From assembly GCF_000422465.1 (NCBI RefSeq), contig NZ_KE383843.1, positions 1 to 64,000 of the forward strand: 64,000 bases of DNA, read 5' to 3'. The position numbers and the translations under genes were made by a program. The DNA is from Paenibacillus harenae DSM 16969. Its GTDB lineage: Bacteria > Bacillota > Bacilli > Paenibacillales > Paenibacillaceae. Shown piece after piece: positions 1-7,883 of this stretch. Below the pieces are notes generated by a model. It worked only from the letters and a program-made list of their open reading frames with translations. It searched no databases and was not told the origin of the DNA. Each line of letters starts with the position of its first letter. Within the stretch, counting starts at the first letter, position 1.

Positions 1-2802
1 GCTGGTTGCAGCAGGAACATTGTTGAACTGAATGCCATTGCCGCTCACATGAAGATACTCAACCGCTTGACCGCCTGACGCTGAGGAGTCATTGTAGACA
101 GAAGCGAATCCCAGCCTGGTCGCAGTTTCCGCTTCCATTGGCGCAGGAGAAACCCGAATATGGTCAAGGTTAATGATTCCCGTATCGCCATTGTCATATT
201 TGTAAGCGATCGTATTGACGCCGGCATTTAATGTCACCGTTTCCGTTTGATTGCCCCATGTATCCCAGTTCGCGAGAATAGGCAAGCTTGTCTGCTTGAT
301 TTTCGTTCCATTTACAATAAGACTCACTGTAGCCGGATTAGAAGCGGCATTGCCGTAACGTGCAGTTACTTTGTATTCTCCTGTAGCCGGAACGTTAACG
401 TTAAAAGTCGCTGTTCCTCCAAAATTCCAGAATCCATCCAGAAAGCCGCTGCCCGTGTATCCCGAATGATTTGTATTAACCTTAACCCCGCCTGATAGCT
501 CAGCTTGTTCGGCTTCAAGTTGAATGGCAGCTTCATTCGAATGAGACAACATCGCAACCAGGAAGGTCAGGGGCGAGTTGTAATTCAAGGCTTGCTCGTT
601 GGTTTCCCAGTCGAGGGAGGAACCGTTGTATGCCTTGCCGCTGAAGGTATAGCGTCCGTTGTTATTCGGACCGCCAGGCATGTAACCGCTCGGCATCTCC
701 AAGAGATAGTCTTGATTGTAAATTTCATGAATGGTTCTAGTCACCCGGCGCTCCCCGTGCCCGGTAATATAGCTCATCTGAAGCGGGTTAATCCCAAGCA
801 GATAGTTCAGATTGCCGGCGGCTACCTTCCGGACATCTTCATTATCCAGGCCGAGAATGCGGCTGCCGATCGCGAGGCCAACCGGAACGCCGGCCGCATT
901 GGAGTTCGCTCCCCAATAGAAATCATTTAAAGTGGCATTCCGCCACACAGCCTTATTCAAATTGGCGTTGATGATCAAGTTACGCCATTGGATGAATTTG
1001 TCGGTGAACCAAGTCTTGACTGCGGCGTTCGGCTGCCCGCCCATCATGTAATGGTAGAATCCGATCCTATGCAAAGAGCCGATATTGTGCGAGAACGTTT
1101 CTTCCTCGAATGCAGAAGCGAAATTCAAGTAATTGGCGACGACATAATCGTTATACACTTGCTCTCCGGTTGCCCGGTACAGCGTCGCTGCGGCATAGAA
1201 GCGGTCGTTCACATCGCTGCTAGAGTTGTATGGACCATCCGGCTGCGGGATGAATTCCGGATGCTCCTCCAGATAGTTCCATCCGCGGAGAGCGGCGGCC
1301 TTCAACGTCTCGGCATAAGCCGCCAACCCCGGAACATCCTTCATGACGATATACGCATGAGCCAGAGCCCCGACTGCAGCGCCGGTGTGGAACGTCGGTA
1401 TGAGTCTGTTGCTTGCCGATCCATCCATGATAAAGCGATTCGGCTCGTTATCCCGAATGACGAAAGCATAGAAGCCTCCTGTGGCCTCATCCTGCATTTT
1501 GAGAATAAAATCCGTTTCAACCTTGATCTCGTCCAGCAGATCCGGGATGCCGTTTCCGCTTTCCGGGATATTCAGCGAATGGTCCTGGAATTGGCTCGGA
1601 AAGCTCTCGTACGCCCAGAGGAGATCGGAGATGGCTGTCGCTCCCACTGTGACATATTTACCCAAGTCGCCGGCATCCCACCAGCCGCCACCAACATCCT
1701 TCGTGATCGTCGGATTGGACTGGAACGGAAGGTTGTAATCTTCCTTGTGCTCGCCGGTCCTGGCGAAGATCCCTGCGTGTTCCGCTGACAGATCCTCATT
1801 GGCACGCTGGAAGTAGAAGAACTTCTGCACATCTCTCAAAAGACTGTTATAAATGCTGCCGTCTCCAATCTGGAAGGCAACGGAAGGTTCCGAGATCCCA
1901 TCGACAGTCAGCACATATTCGCCCGGTTCGTTCAGGCCGGTGAAGTCCGCCTTCAGCACCTTCTCCCCGGAGGAAGCATCATAGGCTGCGACCAAGGACA
2001 ACGCGCCGGAGTAAGCGACGCTCATATCCGATGCCTTTTTCACCTGAAAAGGAGTGCCGGGCAATGCGGTCAACTCGTCGTAATAGCCGCTCACCAAAGC
2101 ATATTTCTCGCCGTCAAGAATATAACCGACCTGATTTACCTTGATCGGGGCATAACTTGCCGCCTTATCCGGCGATTTGATGACGATGTTGCTGAGCCAG
2201 AACGTCGTCGGGAAGGTACTCCCTTTGAATCTCAGCATTTGCACGCTGGAACTATGGAATATGCTATTGGCGTTAAAGATGTTCTTCAATGGAATGGAAT
2301 AATGCTTCCATTCGGTCGTAAGACTCTCCGGAAAGGAAATCAAGGCTTCCTCGGAGGTTTGATGCGGAGTCGTGTCATTATCCTTATAAAACTCGCCGTT
2401 GACCAGCCTTTCCGAGACGACGTCCATGAAGCCCACGGAGAAGGTTTCGCCGCCGACCGCTCCGACCGCATCGAACTCCAATGTGCCATTCACGTACGGG
2501 CTTAAATCCAAGGTTTGCCAGCCGTTCGTGATATAATTGGCTACCCAAGAGTCGTTGGTTGCGATCTTCTTCGCTGCCTTGCCCTGATAGGTTTCATCGG
2601 TTACCGTATTGCCGTGGCCATATGCATAATCATTGATCATAAGATCCTTCAGCTTGTTCCATTCCGCACCGCCGGGAGGCAGATAAGGATCGCTGTCAGC
2701 AGCTGCGGCGGGTAGCGCGCACATCAGCAGAAGTGAAACGGACATGCATAAGGAAATGAGTTGTTTGATGATGCGAAGCGACTTTTTCTTTGTTTTCATC
2801 AT
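1..2802 (-). CDS. Secreted GH9 glycoside hydrolase with C-terminal CBM35-like modules (3' end outside window)
   Basis: This frame is open from an ATG at 2802 to the window edge, so the C-terminus is missing. The start follows AAAGGAG by six bases; a second ATG follows at 2799. An N-terminal signal peptide ends near AAA-ADS. Then come a beta-sandwich domain, a CelD-type Ig-like domain (about residues 215-310) and a GH9 catalytic domain carrying GGWWDAGD and the HxMGFYHYMMG segment. From about position 548 leftwards the sequence changes to a CBM35-like module (starts QLEAEQAELSGGVKVN, contains SGFLDGFW), followed by a second similar module from about 150. Expected role: extracellular endo- or exo-acting beta-glucan hydrolase bound to its substrate. 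It is a tandem paralogue of the gene at 3067-5970, nearly identical in the catalytic core and unrelated downstream of it. It has its own operator-promoter (2876-2941). GH9 family is firm; substrate is not. Confidence 0.9.
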   Translation of the reverse strand, partial: MMKTKKKSLRIIKQLISLCMSVSLLLMCALPAAAADSDPYLPPGGAEWNKLKDLMINDYAYGHGNTVTDETYQGKAAKKIATNDSWVANYITNGWQTLDLSPYVNGTLEFDAVGAVGGETFSVGFMDVVSERLVNGEFYKDNDTTPHQTSEEALISFPESLTTEWKHYSIPLKNIFNANSIFHSSSVQMLRFKGSTFPTTFWLSNIVIKSPDKAASYAPIKVNQVGYILDGEKYALVSGYYDELTALPGTPFQVKKASDMSVAYSGALSLVAAYDASSGEKVLKADFTGLNEPGEYVLTVDGISEPSVAFQIGDGSIYNSLLRDVQKFFYFQRANEDLSAEHAGIFARTGEHKEDYNLPFQSNPTITKDVGGGWWDAGDLGKYVTVGATAISDLLWAYESFPSQFQDHSLNIPESGNGIPDLLDEIKVETDFILKMQDEATGGFYAFVIRDNEPNRFIMDGSASNRLIPTFHTGAAVGALAHAYIVMKDVPGLAAYAETLKAAALRGWNYLEEHPEFIPQPDGPYNSSSDVNDRFYAAATLYRATGEQVYNDYVVANYLNFASAFEEETFSHNIGSLHRIGFYHYMMGGQPNAAVKTWFTDKFIQWRNLIINANLNKAVWRNATLNDFYWGANSNAAGVPVGLAIGSRILGLDNEDVRKVAAGNLNYLLGINPLQMSYITGHGERRVTRTIHEIYNQDYLLEMPSGYMPGGPNNNGRYTFSGKAYNGSSLDWETNEQALNYNSPLTFLVAMLSHSNEAAIQLEAEQAELSGGVKVNTNHSGYTGSGFLDGFWNFGGTATFNVNVPATGEYKVTARYGNAASNPATVSLIVNGTKIKQTSLPILANWDTWGNQTETVTLNAGVNTIAYKYDNGDTGIINLDHIRVSPAPMEAETATRLGFASVYNDSSASGGQAVEYLHVSGNGIQFNNVPAATS

Positions 2803-2834
2803 GATAGTCTCCTTTATTTTAAGTCTTTGCTTCA

Positions 2835-2848
2835 TGAAAACGCATACA
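2835..2848 (-). promoter_or_regulatory. cre-like site (CcpA) in GH9 leader
   Basis: Minus strand reads TGTATGCGTTTTCA, 13 of 14 positions matching the cre consensus TGWAANCGNTNWCA. It lies about 30 bp downstream of the -10 box at 2876-2881, a position suited to roadblock repression by CcpA-HPr(Ser-P). The equivalent place in the paralogous GH9 leader holds a similar site. Confidence 0.55.
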
Positions 2849-2875
2849 TTTATATGATACTATATTACATCATCG

Positions 2876-2941
2876 ATTATATTACATTGCTAGATAATAA
2901 ACCTTGATTTTCAAGCCAGGAAAATAGCATCATATAGACAT
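2876..2941 (-). promoter_or_regulatory. Operator-promoter module, copy A (drives GH9 gene 1-2802)
   Basis: The -10 box TATAAT occupies 2876-2881 on the minus strand. Nineteen bases upstream begins a 40-bp element (2901-2941) shared with four other sites in the window; plus-strand text begins ACCTTGATTTTCAAGCC and continues GGAAAATAGCATCATATAG. The element covers the place of the -35 box, which is otherwise poor (AGGTTT), as expected for a promoter that depends on an activator. The candidate activator is the AraC-type protein at 6702-7574 (inference). Confidence 0.8.
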
Positions 2942-3017
2942 TCCCCCTCAATGATTGATCTGCTTCTTTTGCTGTTATAGCGGCTCCACCACCTTGATGG
3001 ATGATTCAAACCAATTA

Positions 3018-3050
3018 AAATACCTCCGAACCATTCCGGTCGGAGGTATC
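3018..3050 (-). terminator. Rho-independent terminator of GH9 gene 3067-5970
   Basis: A perfect 10-bp inverted repeat (ATACCTCCGA / TCGGAGGTAT) with a 10-base loop lies 17 bases past the stop codon. On the minus strand it runs into an ATTTTAATT tract. Confidence 0.8.
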
Positions 3051-3066
3051 AAGCTTCTGAACAAGC

Positions 3067-5970
3067 TTATTTATTTCCTGACTGATCATGGGGAACCGTT
3101 ACGGTGACAGATGCTTCCGTAACATTCCCTGCTCGATCTATCGCTCTGTAAGTAATTGTATAAACCAGAGGATCTTTACCCTTGGCTTTTTTGGCCAGCA
3201 GCATGAATTCCGTATCGAATGTGCCGAAATCGGCTTCTTGTACCATGGATTCGTAGCTGTCGACGACTACGTTCGGCGTAATGGACAGCAATTTCACCTG
3301 AGACAGCTCATCCCCGGTTTCAACGGTTGCCGTTACCTTAACCAGACGGTTGTTGGCCGGCCACAATGTTTCCTTATTCAGGACAACATTCAGGGTAGGA
3401 GCAACCGTATCAATGATCAAGCTTCTGTACGCCCACTCCGACCAGGCGCCCCGATTGTCCTTCAATCGAACCCTGATCGACCAATCTCCGTCCGCCAATC
3501 CATCCAATGTGTATGAACCGGATGCGCCAGCCCGTTCACCGCTGTCCGCGTCAACCGTCTCCCAACCGTTGCCGGAGGCTTGAACCTGATAGGCAGCTTG
3601 TACATCCGCATCGTCGGCGTCAAGGAACGTCCAGTCAATCTGCGGATTATTCAAATGGATTGCCTGGCCTTCCTCATACGAGGTGATCGAGACGGCTGGA
3701 GCCGAATTCGATTCGGACAACATCGCAACCAAGAAGGTCAGGGGCGAGTTGTAATTCAAGGCTTGCTCATTGGTTTCCCAGTCGATGGAGGAACCGTTGT
3801 AAGCCTTGGCGCTGAAGGTATAGCGTCCGTTGTTATTCGGACCGCCAGGCATGTAACCGCTCGGCATCTCCAAGAGATAGTCGCCATTGTAAACTTCATG
3901 GATGGTTCTCGTCACCCGGCGCTCTCCGTGCCCGGAAATATAGCTCATCTGCAGCGGGTTTATCCCAAGCAGATAGTTCAGATTGCCGCTTGCTACATTT
4001 CGGTCATCTTCATTATACAGTCCAAGTAGGCGGCTGCCGATCGCGAGGCCGACCGGAATGCCGGCATTATTGGAGTTCGCTCCCCAATAAAATCCATCCA
4101 GGGTGGAATTCCCCCACACCGATTTATTCCTATTGGCATTGATGATAATGTCACGCCATTGTACAAATTTGTCGGCAAACCATGTCTTCACTGCGGCGTT
4201 CGGCTGCTCCCCCATCATATAATGGTAGAATCCCATCCTATGCAAGGAGCCAGTATTGTGCGAGAACGTTTCATCCTCGAAAATGGAAGCGAAATTCAAG
4301 TAATTAGCGACGACGTAATCGTTATACACTTGCTCTCCGGTTGCCCGGTACAGCGTCGCTGCGGCATAGAAGCGGTCGTTCACATCGCTGCTGGAGTTGT
4401 ATGGACCATCCGGCTGCGGGATGAATTCCGGATGCTCCTCCAGATAGTTCCATCCGCGGAGAGCGGCGACCTTCAATGTCTCGGCATAATCCGTTAACCC
4501 GGGAAAATCCTTCATGACGATATACGCATGAGCCAGAGCCCCAACTGCTGCGCCGGTGTGGAACGTCGGTATGAGTCTATTGCTTGCCGTTCCATCCATG
4601 ATATAGCGATTCGGCGCATGATCCCGAATGACGTAAGCATAGAAGCCTCCTGTGGCCTCATCCTGCATTTTGAGAATAAAATCCGTTTCAACCTTGATCT
4701 CGTCCAGCAAATCCGGGATGCCGTTTCCGCTTTCCGGGATATTCATCGAATGATCCTGGAATTGGCTCGGAAAGCTCTCGTATGCCCAGAGGAGATCAGA
4801 GATGGCTGTCGCTCCCACTGTGACATATTTGCCCAAGTCGCCGGCATCCCACCATCCGCCGGAAACATCCTTTGTGATCGTCGGATCGGATTGGAACGGA
4901 AGGTTGTGGTCTTCCTTGCGATCGCCGGTCCTGGCGAAGATCCCTGCGTGTTCCGCTAACAGATCCTCATTGGCGCGCTGGAAGTAGAAGAACTTCTGCA
5001 CATCTTTCAAGAGAGTGCTATAAATGCTGCCATCGCCGATCTGGAAGGCAATGGAAGGTTCAGCGATCCCATCCACAGTCAGCACATATTCGCCCGGTTC
5101 GTTCAGGCCGGTGAAGTCCGCCTTCAGCACCTTCTCCCCGGAGGAAGCATCATAGGCTGCGACCAAGGACAACGCGCCGGAGTAAGCGACGCTCATATCC
5201 GATGCCTTTTTCACCTGAAAAGGTGTGCCAGGCATCGCAGTCAGCTCGTCGTAATAGCCGCTTACCAGAGCGTATTTCTCGCCATCAACAATATAACCAA
5301 TCTGATTCACCTTGATCGGAGCATAACTTGCCGCCTTATCAGGCGATTTGATGACAATATTGCTGATCCAGAACGTTTTCGGATTATTATCACCGGTGAA
5401 GTTCAGCAACTGCACACTGGAACTGCTGAATATGCTGTTGGAATCAAAGATATCCTTCAGCGGAACAGAATAATGTCTCCATTCTGTCGTAAGTTCCTCT
5501 CCTAACGGAATCGATGCAGTCACAGCGGTTTGATGCGGATGCTCATCGTTATCCTTAAAAAACTCTCCGCCCTCCAACCGTTCCGTAACGACATCAACAA
5601 ATCCCACGGAGAAGGTTTCGCCGCCAACCGCTCCGACCGCATCGAACTCTAATGTGCCATTCTCGTACGGGCTTATATCCAACGTCTGCCAACCGTTCAG
5701 GGTATAATTGGCCCCCCAAAAGCTGTCGACAGCGATTTTCCTCCCTGCCTTGCCCAGATAGGTTGCATCGGTTACCGTATTGCCGTAGCCGTATGCAAAA
5801 TCGTTGATCGCGAGTTCCTTCAGCTTGTTCCAGTCCGCGCCTCCGGGAGGCAGAAACGGATCGTTGTCATCAGCTGCGGCGGGAATCGCGCACATCAGCA
5901 GAAGCGAAACGGACACAAATAATGAAACGATTGATTGGGTGAATCCACTCGACTTTTTCCTTATGTTCAT
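3067..5970 (-). CDS. Secreted GH9 glycoside hydrolase with C-terminal Ig-like domains
   Basis: The product has 967 residues. A signal peptide (about 1-33, hydrophobic VSVSLLLMCAIPAAA) is followed by a beta-sandwich, probably carbohydrate-binding, domain (45-210), a CelD-type Ig-like domain (215-310) and a GH9 catalytic domain (320-755). Visible signatures are GGWWDAGD (about 370, catalytic base region), the NPLQMSYISGHGERR segment (GH9 His signature) and NEQALNYNSPL (about 731, general-acid Glu region). The C-terminus has an Ig-like domain (760-850) and a further beta-rich domain ending HDQSGNK. It replaces the CBM35-like modules of the neighbouring paralogue. Role: extracellular beta-glucan cleavage, for example cellulose, mixed-linkage glucan or xyloglucan. 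The start follows AAAAGGAG. It has its own operator-promoter (6036-6101) and terminator (3018-3050). Confidence 0.93.
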   Translation of the reverse strand: MNIRKKSSGFTQSIVSLFVSVSLLLMCAIPAAADDNDPFLPPGGADWNKLKELAINDFAYGYGNTVTDATYLGKAGRKIAVDSFWGANYTLNGWQTLDISPYENGTLEFDAVGAVGGETFSVGFVDVVTERLEGGEFFKDNDEHPHQTAVTASIPLGEELTTEWRHYSVPLKDIFDSNSIFSSSSVQLLNFTGDNNPKTFWISNIVIKSPDKAASYAPIKVNQIGYIVDGEKYALVSGYYDELTAMPGTPFQVKKASDMSVAYSGALSLVAAYDASSGEKVLKADFTGLNEPGEYVLTVDGIAEPSIAFQIGDGSIYSTLLKDVQKFFYFQRANEDLLAEHAGIFARTGDRKEDHNLPFQSDPTITKDVSGGWWDAGDLGKYVTVGATAISDLLWAYESFPSQFQDHSMNIPESGNGIPDLLDEIKVETDFILKMQDEATGGFYAYVIRDHAPNRYIMDGTASNRLIPTFHTGAAVGALAHAYIVMKDFPGLTDYAETLKVAALRGWNYLEEHPEFIPQPDGPYNSSSDVNDRFYAAATLYRATGEQVYNDYVVANYLNFASIFEDETFSHNTGSLHRMGFYHYMMGEQPNAAVKTWFADKFVQWRDIIINANRNKSVWGNSTLDGFYWGANSNNAGIPVGLAIGSRLLGLYNEDDRNVASGNLNYLLGINPLQMSYISGHGERRVTRTIHEVYNGDYLLEMPSGYMPGGPNNNGRYTFSAKAYNGSSIDWETNEQALNYNSPLTFLVAMLSESNSAPAVSITSYEEGQAIHLNNPQIDWTFLDADDADVQAAYQVQASGNGWETVDADSGERAGASGSYTLDGLADGDWSIRVRLKDNRGAWSEWAYRSLIIDTVAPTLNVVLNKETLWPANNRLVKVTATVETGDELSQVKLLSITPNVVVDSYESMVQEADFGTFDTEFMLLAKKAKGKDPLVYTITYRAIDRAGNVTEASVTVTVPHDQSGNK

Positions 5971-6005
5971 CTAGCTAGTCTCCTTTTTTTAATAGTTTTA
6001 TTTTA

Positions 6006-6019
6006 CGAAAGCGCATACA
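6006..6019 (-). promoter_or_regulatory. cre-like site (CcpA) in GH9 leader
   Basis: Minus strand reads TGTATGCGCTTTCG, 12 of 14 matches to TGWAANCGNTNWCA, about 20 bp downstream of the -10 box at 6036-6041. The position matches the cre-like site in the paralogous leader at 2835-2848, suggesting carbon catabolite repression of both GH9 genes. Confidence 0.5.
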
Positions 6020-6035
6020 TATGGCCTTCTAAATG

Positions 6036-6101
6036 ATTATATGACACAGCTTGATTACAAAACCTTGATTTTCAGGCCACAAAATAGCACGAAAATGACA
6101 T
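6036..6101 (-). promoter_or_regulatory. Operator-promoter module, copy B (drives GH9 gene 3067-5970)
   Basis: TATAAT (-10) is at 6036-6041. The 40-bp operator occupies 6062-6101 (plus text begins ACCTTGATTTTCAGGCCAC). Spacing from operator to -10 is 20 bp here, against 19 in the other copies. Two half-sites, TGTCATTTTC and TGGCCTGAAA on the minus strand, start exactly 21 bp apart. The module overlaps the 3' end of the GH95 fragment. Confidence 0.8.
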
Positions 6102-6462
6102 ATAAGACCCCTGCGGCCGCCTGAAACTTTACCACCGACACACCATCGCTTTGAGCCAGTACAGAGCCGTCTGCCCGCGTTACGCGAATGGCGCTCGAAA
6201 CGCGTATGCTGCATAGAGCATCCCGCGCCGCTCTCAGTTCGGCTTCGGCAATATGTCCGTCTTTCCAGGCCATATCGACCTCGAAACCGCCCCGCGCCCG
6301 CAAACCGCTGACAAAAGCGGTCGGCCACGCTGCCGGAAGTGCCGGAAGCAGACGGATTTCTCCGCTATGACTCTGCGGCAGCATCTCCGCGATACCGGCG
6401 GTGCCGCCGAAATTGCCGTCGATCTGAAGCGGAGGATGCGCATCGAACAAATTCGGGCACGT
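6055..6462 (-). pseudogene. C-terminal fragment of a GH95 alpha-L-fucosidase-type gene
   Basis: Reading leftwards from about 6462 the translation [20 protein letters not shown] and the following LLPALPAAW and [11 protein letters not shown] segments match the C-terminal part of the intact GH95 enzyme at 38521-40896 ([20 protein letters not shown]). The roughly 650 upstream residues, including the catalytic Asn-rich segment and the acid Glu region, are absent. Homology starts abruptly about 35 bp downstream of the -10 box of operator copy C, as if an internal deletion joined the promoter to the 3' end of the gene. The usual stop appears lost: the frame runs through operator copy B to a TAA at 6055. 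No plausible start or ribosome binding site serves the frame. It should be inactive. Confidence 0.85.
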
Positions 6463-6495
6463 TATTCAACCTTTCTGCGATACAAAATATTTCCA

Positions 6496-6561
6496 ATTAT
6501 ATAGCAAGGCACACCAAGGAGCCTTGATTTTCTAGTCATTGAAATAGCATATTAGAGACAT
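6496..6561 (-). promoter_or_regulatory. Operator-promoter module, copy C (drives only a GH95 stump)
   Basis: TATAAT (-10) is at 6496-6501 and the operator at 6521-6561 (plus text GCCTTGATTTTCTAGTC, then GAAATAGCATATTAGAGAC). The 19-bp spacing matches copies A, D and E. Downstream there is only the truncated GH95 fragment, then operator copy B. Confidence 0.75.
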
Positions 6562-6633
6562 CCTAACTTTCCAGATTATTCAGATTCATTCTGAATTAGA
6601 TATACTTGGAATCGTGTAATGTAAGCTCGGCGC

Positions 6634-6664
6634 AAAAAAAGCCGCCAAAACGAGATTGAGCGGC
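6634..6664 (-). terminator. Rho-independent terminator of the AraC-type gene
   Basis: On the minus strand GCCGCTCAATC...TTGGCGGC forms a short GC-rich stem followed by seven T residues. It lies 38 bases past the stop codon of the regulator at 6702-7574. Confidence 0.85.
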
Positions 6665-6701
6665 AAATCTAGAAGTGCACAATTCTATATCGTATTTACT
6701 G

Positions 6702-7574
6702 CTACAGTACCACCTTTCGTCCGTTTCTTTCGCGTTGATAAGATTGCCGGCTCATTCTGTAAGCCCTGGGTGATTGCCCGTAAGTACGGGTAAACTGACG
6801 GGTGAAATAATTGCTGTCGTTAAACCCGCATTTGCCGGATATCTCCGTAATGGAGAGGTTAGTCTGTTTTAATAGCGTACATGCGCGCTCTAATCGGATC
6901 GTCTGCAGATAAGAAATCGGCGTCGTTTGATAATAGGCTTGGAAGGTCCTGTTCAAGTGCCGGACCGAAATGTCAGTTTCGGCTGCGATCTTCTCCAAAG
7001 TTAGCGGCTCGTTATAATGATCTCCGATATAGGAGATCACATTCGCCAGATGCATCTGATTTCTCGTCATGCCCTTCTCCGTACTGTCATACTGTCTGGA
7101 CAAATAGACCGCAAGCGCCAAAAACTGAGAAATCAGCATTGTCTGATACCCCTGAAGCCTACTCTTATGTTCATCGATCATGGCAGAGATCAGCGAGGAG
7201 ACATATTCAAAGCTGGAAATTGATAAACTTAGCTTGCTGCTATAGGTATGAAAATTGCGATATTCACTTGAAGTCCATAAGTCCGGACCGGCTGACAGCA
7301 GTATATCGGAACGGTACATAATATTGCAAATCTTAAAATTATTAGGATTCTTGTATGCATGGCAGGTCCCTTCGTTCAAGACAAATACATCACCCTTCTT
7401 GATTAAGGAGCTTTCGGTATTGACGATATGCGTAGCATTCCCCTCTAACACAATCACCATCTCGGAGAAGCCGTTATGCTTGTGAAAGTCTGTGTCCTCG
7501 TCGTGCCCGCCGTATTGGATAAAGAATGGGAAAGTCTCGTCCTTCGTAAACCATTCCAAATAAACGATCTTCAA
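6702..7574 (-). CDS. AraC-family transcriptional regulator with N-terminal cupin domain
   Basis: The 290-residue length is typical of the one-component AraC class. The N-terminal half is a cupin-like ligand-binding domain (about 5-150; the HKHNGFSEMVIVLEG segment, then KKGDVFVLNEG). The C-terminal 100 residues hold two helix-turn-helix motifs (LEKIAAETDISVRHLNRTF and ITEISGKCGFNDSNYFTRQF), with the family-typical GQSPRAYR end. It should sense a sugar or oligosaccharide in the cytoplasm and activate nearby promoters. It lies next to three of the five copies of the shared operator, whose 21-bp half-site spacing suits this family, so it is my first candidate for the regulator; this is inference. 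It is transcribed divergently from the two-component genes at 7884. Confidence 0.93.
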   Translation of the reverse strand: MKIVYLEWFTKDETFPFFIQYGGHDEDTDFHKHNGFSEMVIVLEGNATHIVNTESSLIKKGDVFVLNEGTCHAYKNPNNFKICNIMYRSDILLSAGPDLWTSSEYRNFHTYSSKLSLSISSFEYVSSLISAMIDEHKSRLQGYQTMLISQFLALAVYLSRQYDSTEKGMTRNQMHLANVISYIGDHYNEPLTLEKIAAETDISVRHLNRTFQAYYQTTPISYLQTIRLERACTLLKQTNLSITEISGKCGFNDSNYFTRQFTRTYGQSPRAYRMSRQSYQRERNGRKVVL

Positions 7575-7883
7575 AATGTCACCCTCCCCTGAACCCAGCC
7601 TCCCGTTAGGGAATTCTTATAATTAGCCGCTCGTTACTCTTCTTTAGAATAACGGAATAAGCAATCTAGCTAGGTGTGAGGGCTGTTTCGACATTTAGAG
7701 CTTTGGATGGAGGTTATCGAACAAAGTTCTTACCTTGAGCAACCGTTTTCTACCCATTCAGCATAAAAGAACCGAGTAGAGCTGGAATAGGTAATTCCTT
7801 GTCATTGAACACACGCTCCATCTAATGTTATAATTTAAGACGCTTACAATAACCGTTCTCCTATGATTCCCGAAAGTGAGTAG
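7575..7883. other. Divergent intergenic region between the AraC-type gene and the sensor kinase
   Basis: This 309-bp stretch has no coding potential on either strand that I can support. It contains the plus-strand promoter at 7805-7834. I found no copy of the 40-bp operator here and no clear terminator. Confidence 0.6.
7805..7834 (+). promoter_or_regulatory. Sigma-A-type promoter of the kinase/regulator/lipoprotein operon
   Basis: TTGAAC at 7805-7810 and TATAAT at 7829-7834 are separated by 18 bp. The promoter lies about 45 bp before the start codon at 7884. Confidence 0.65.

Noticed and set aside
1-6600. Tandem 3.2-kb similarity as a transposon or assembly duplicate
   Set aside because: The two copies differ throughout the N-terminal region, leaders and C-terminal modules, so they are true paralogues; no terminal inverted repeats or transposase were seen.
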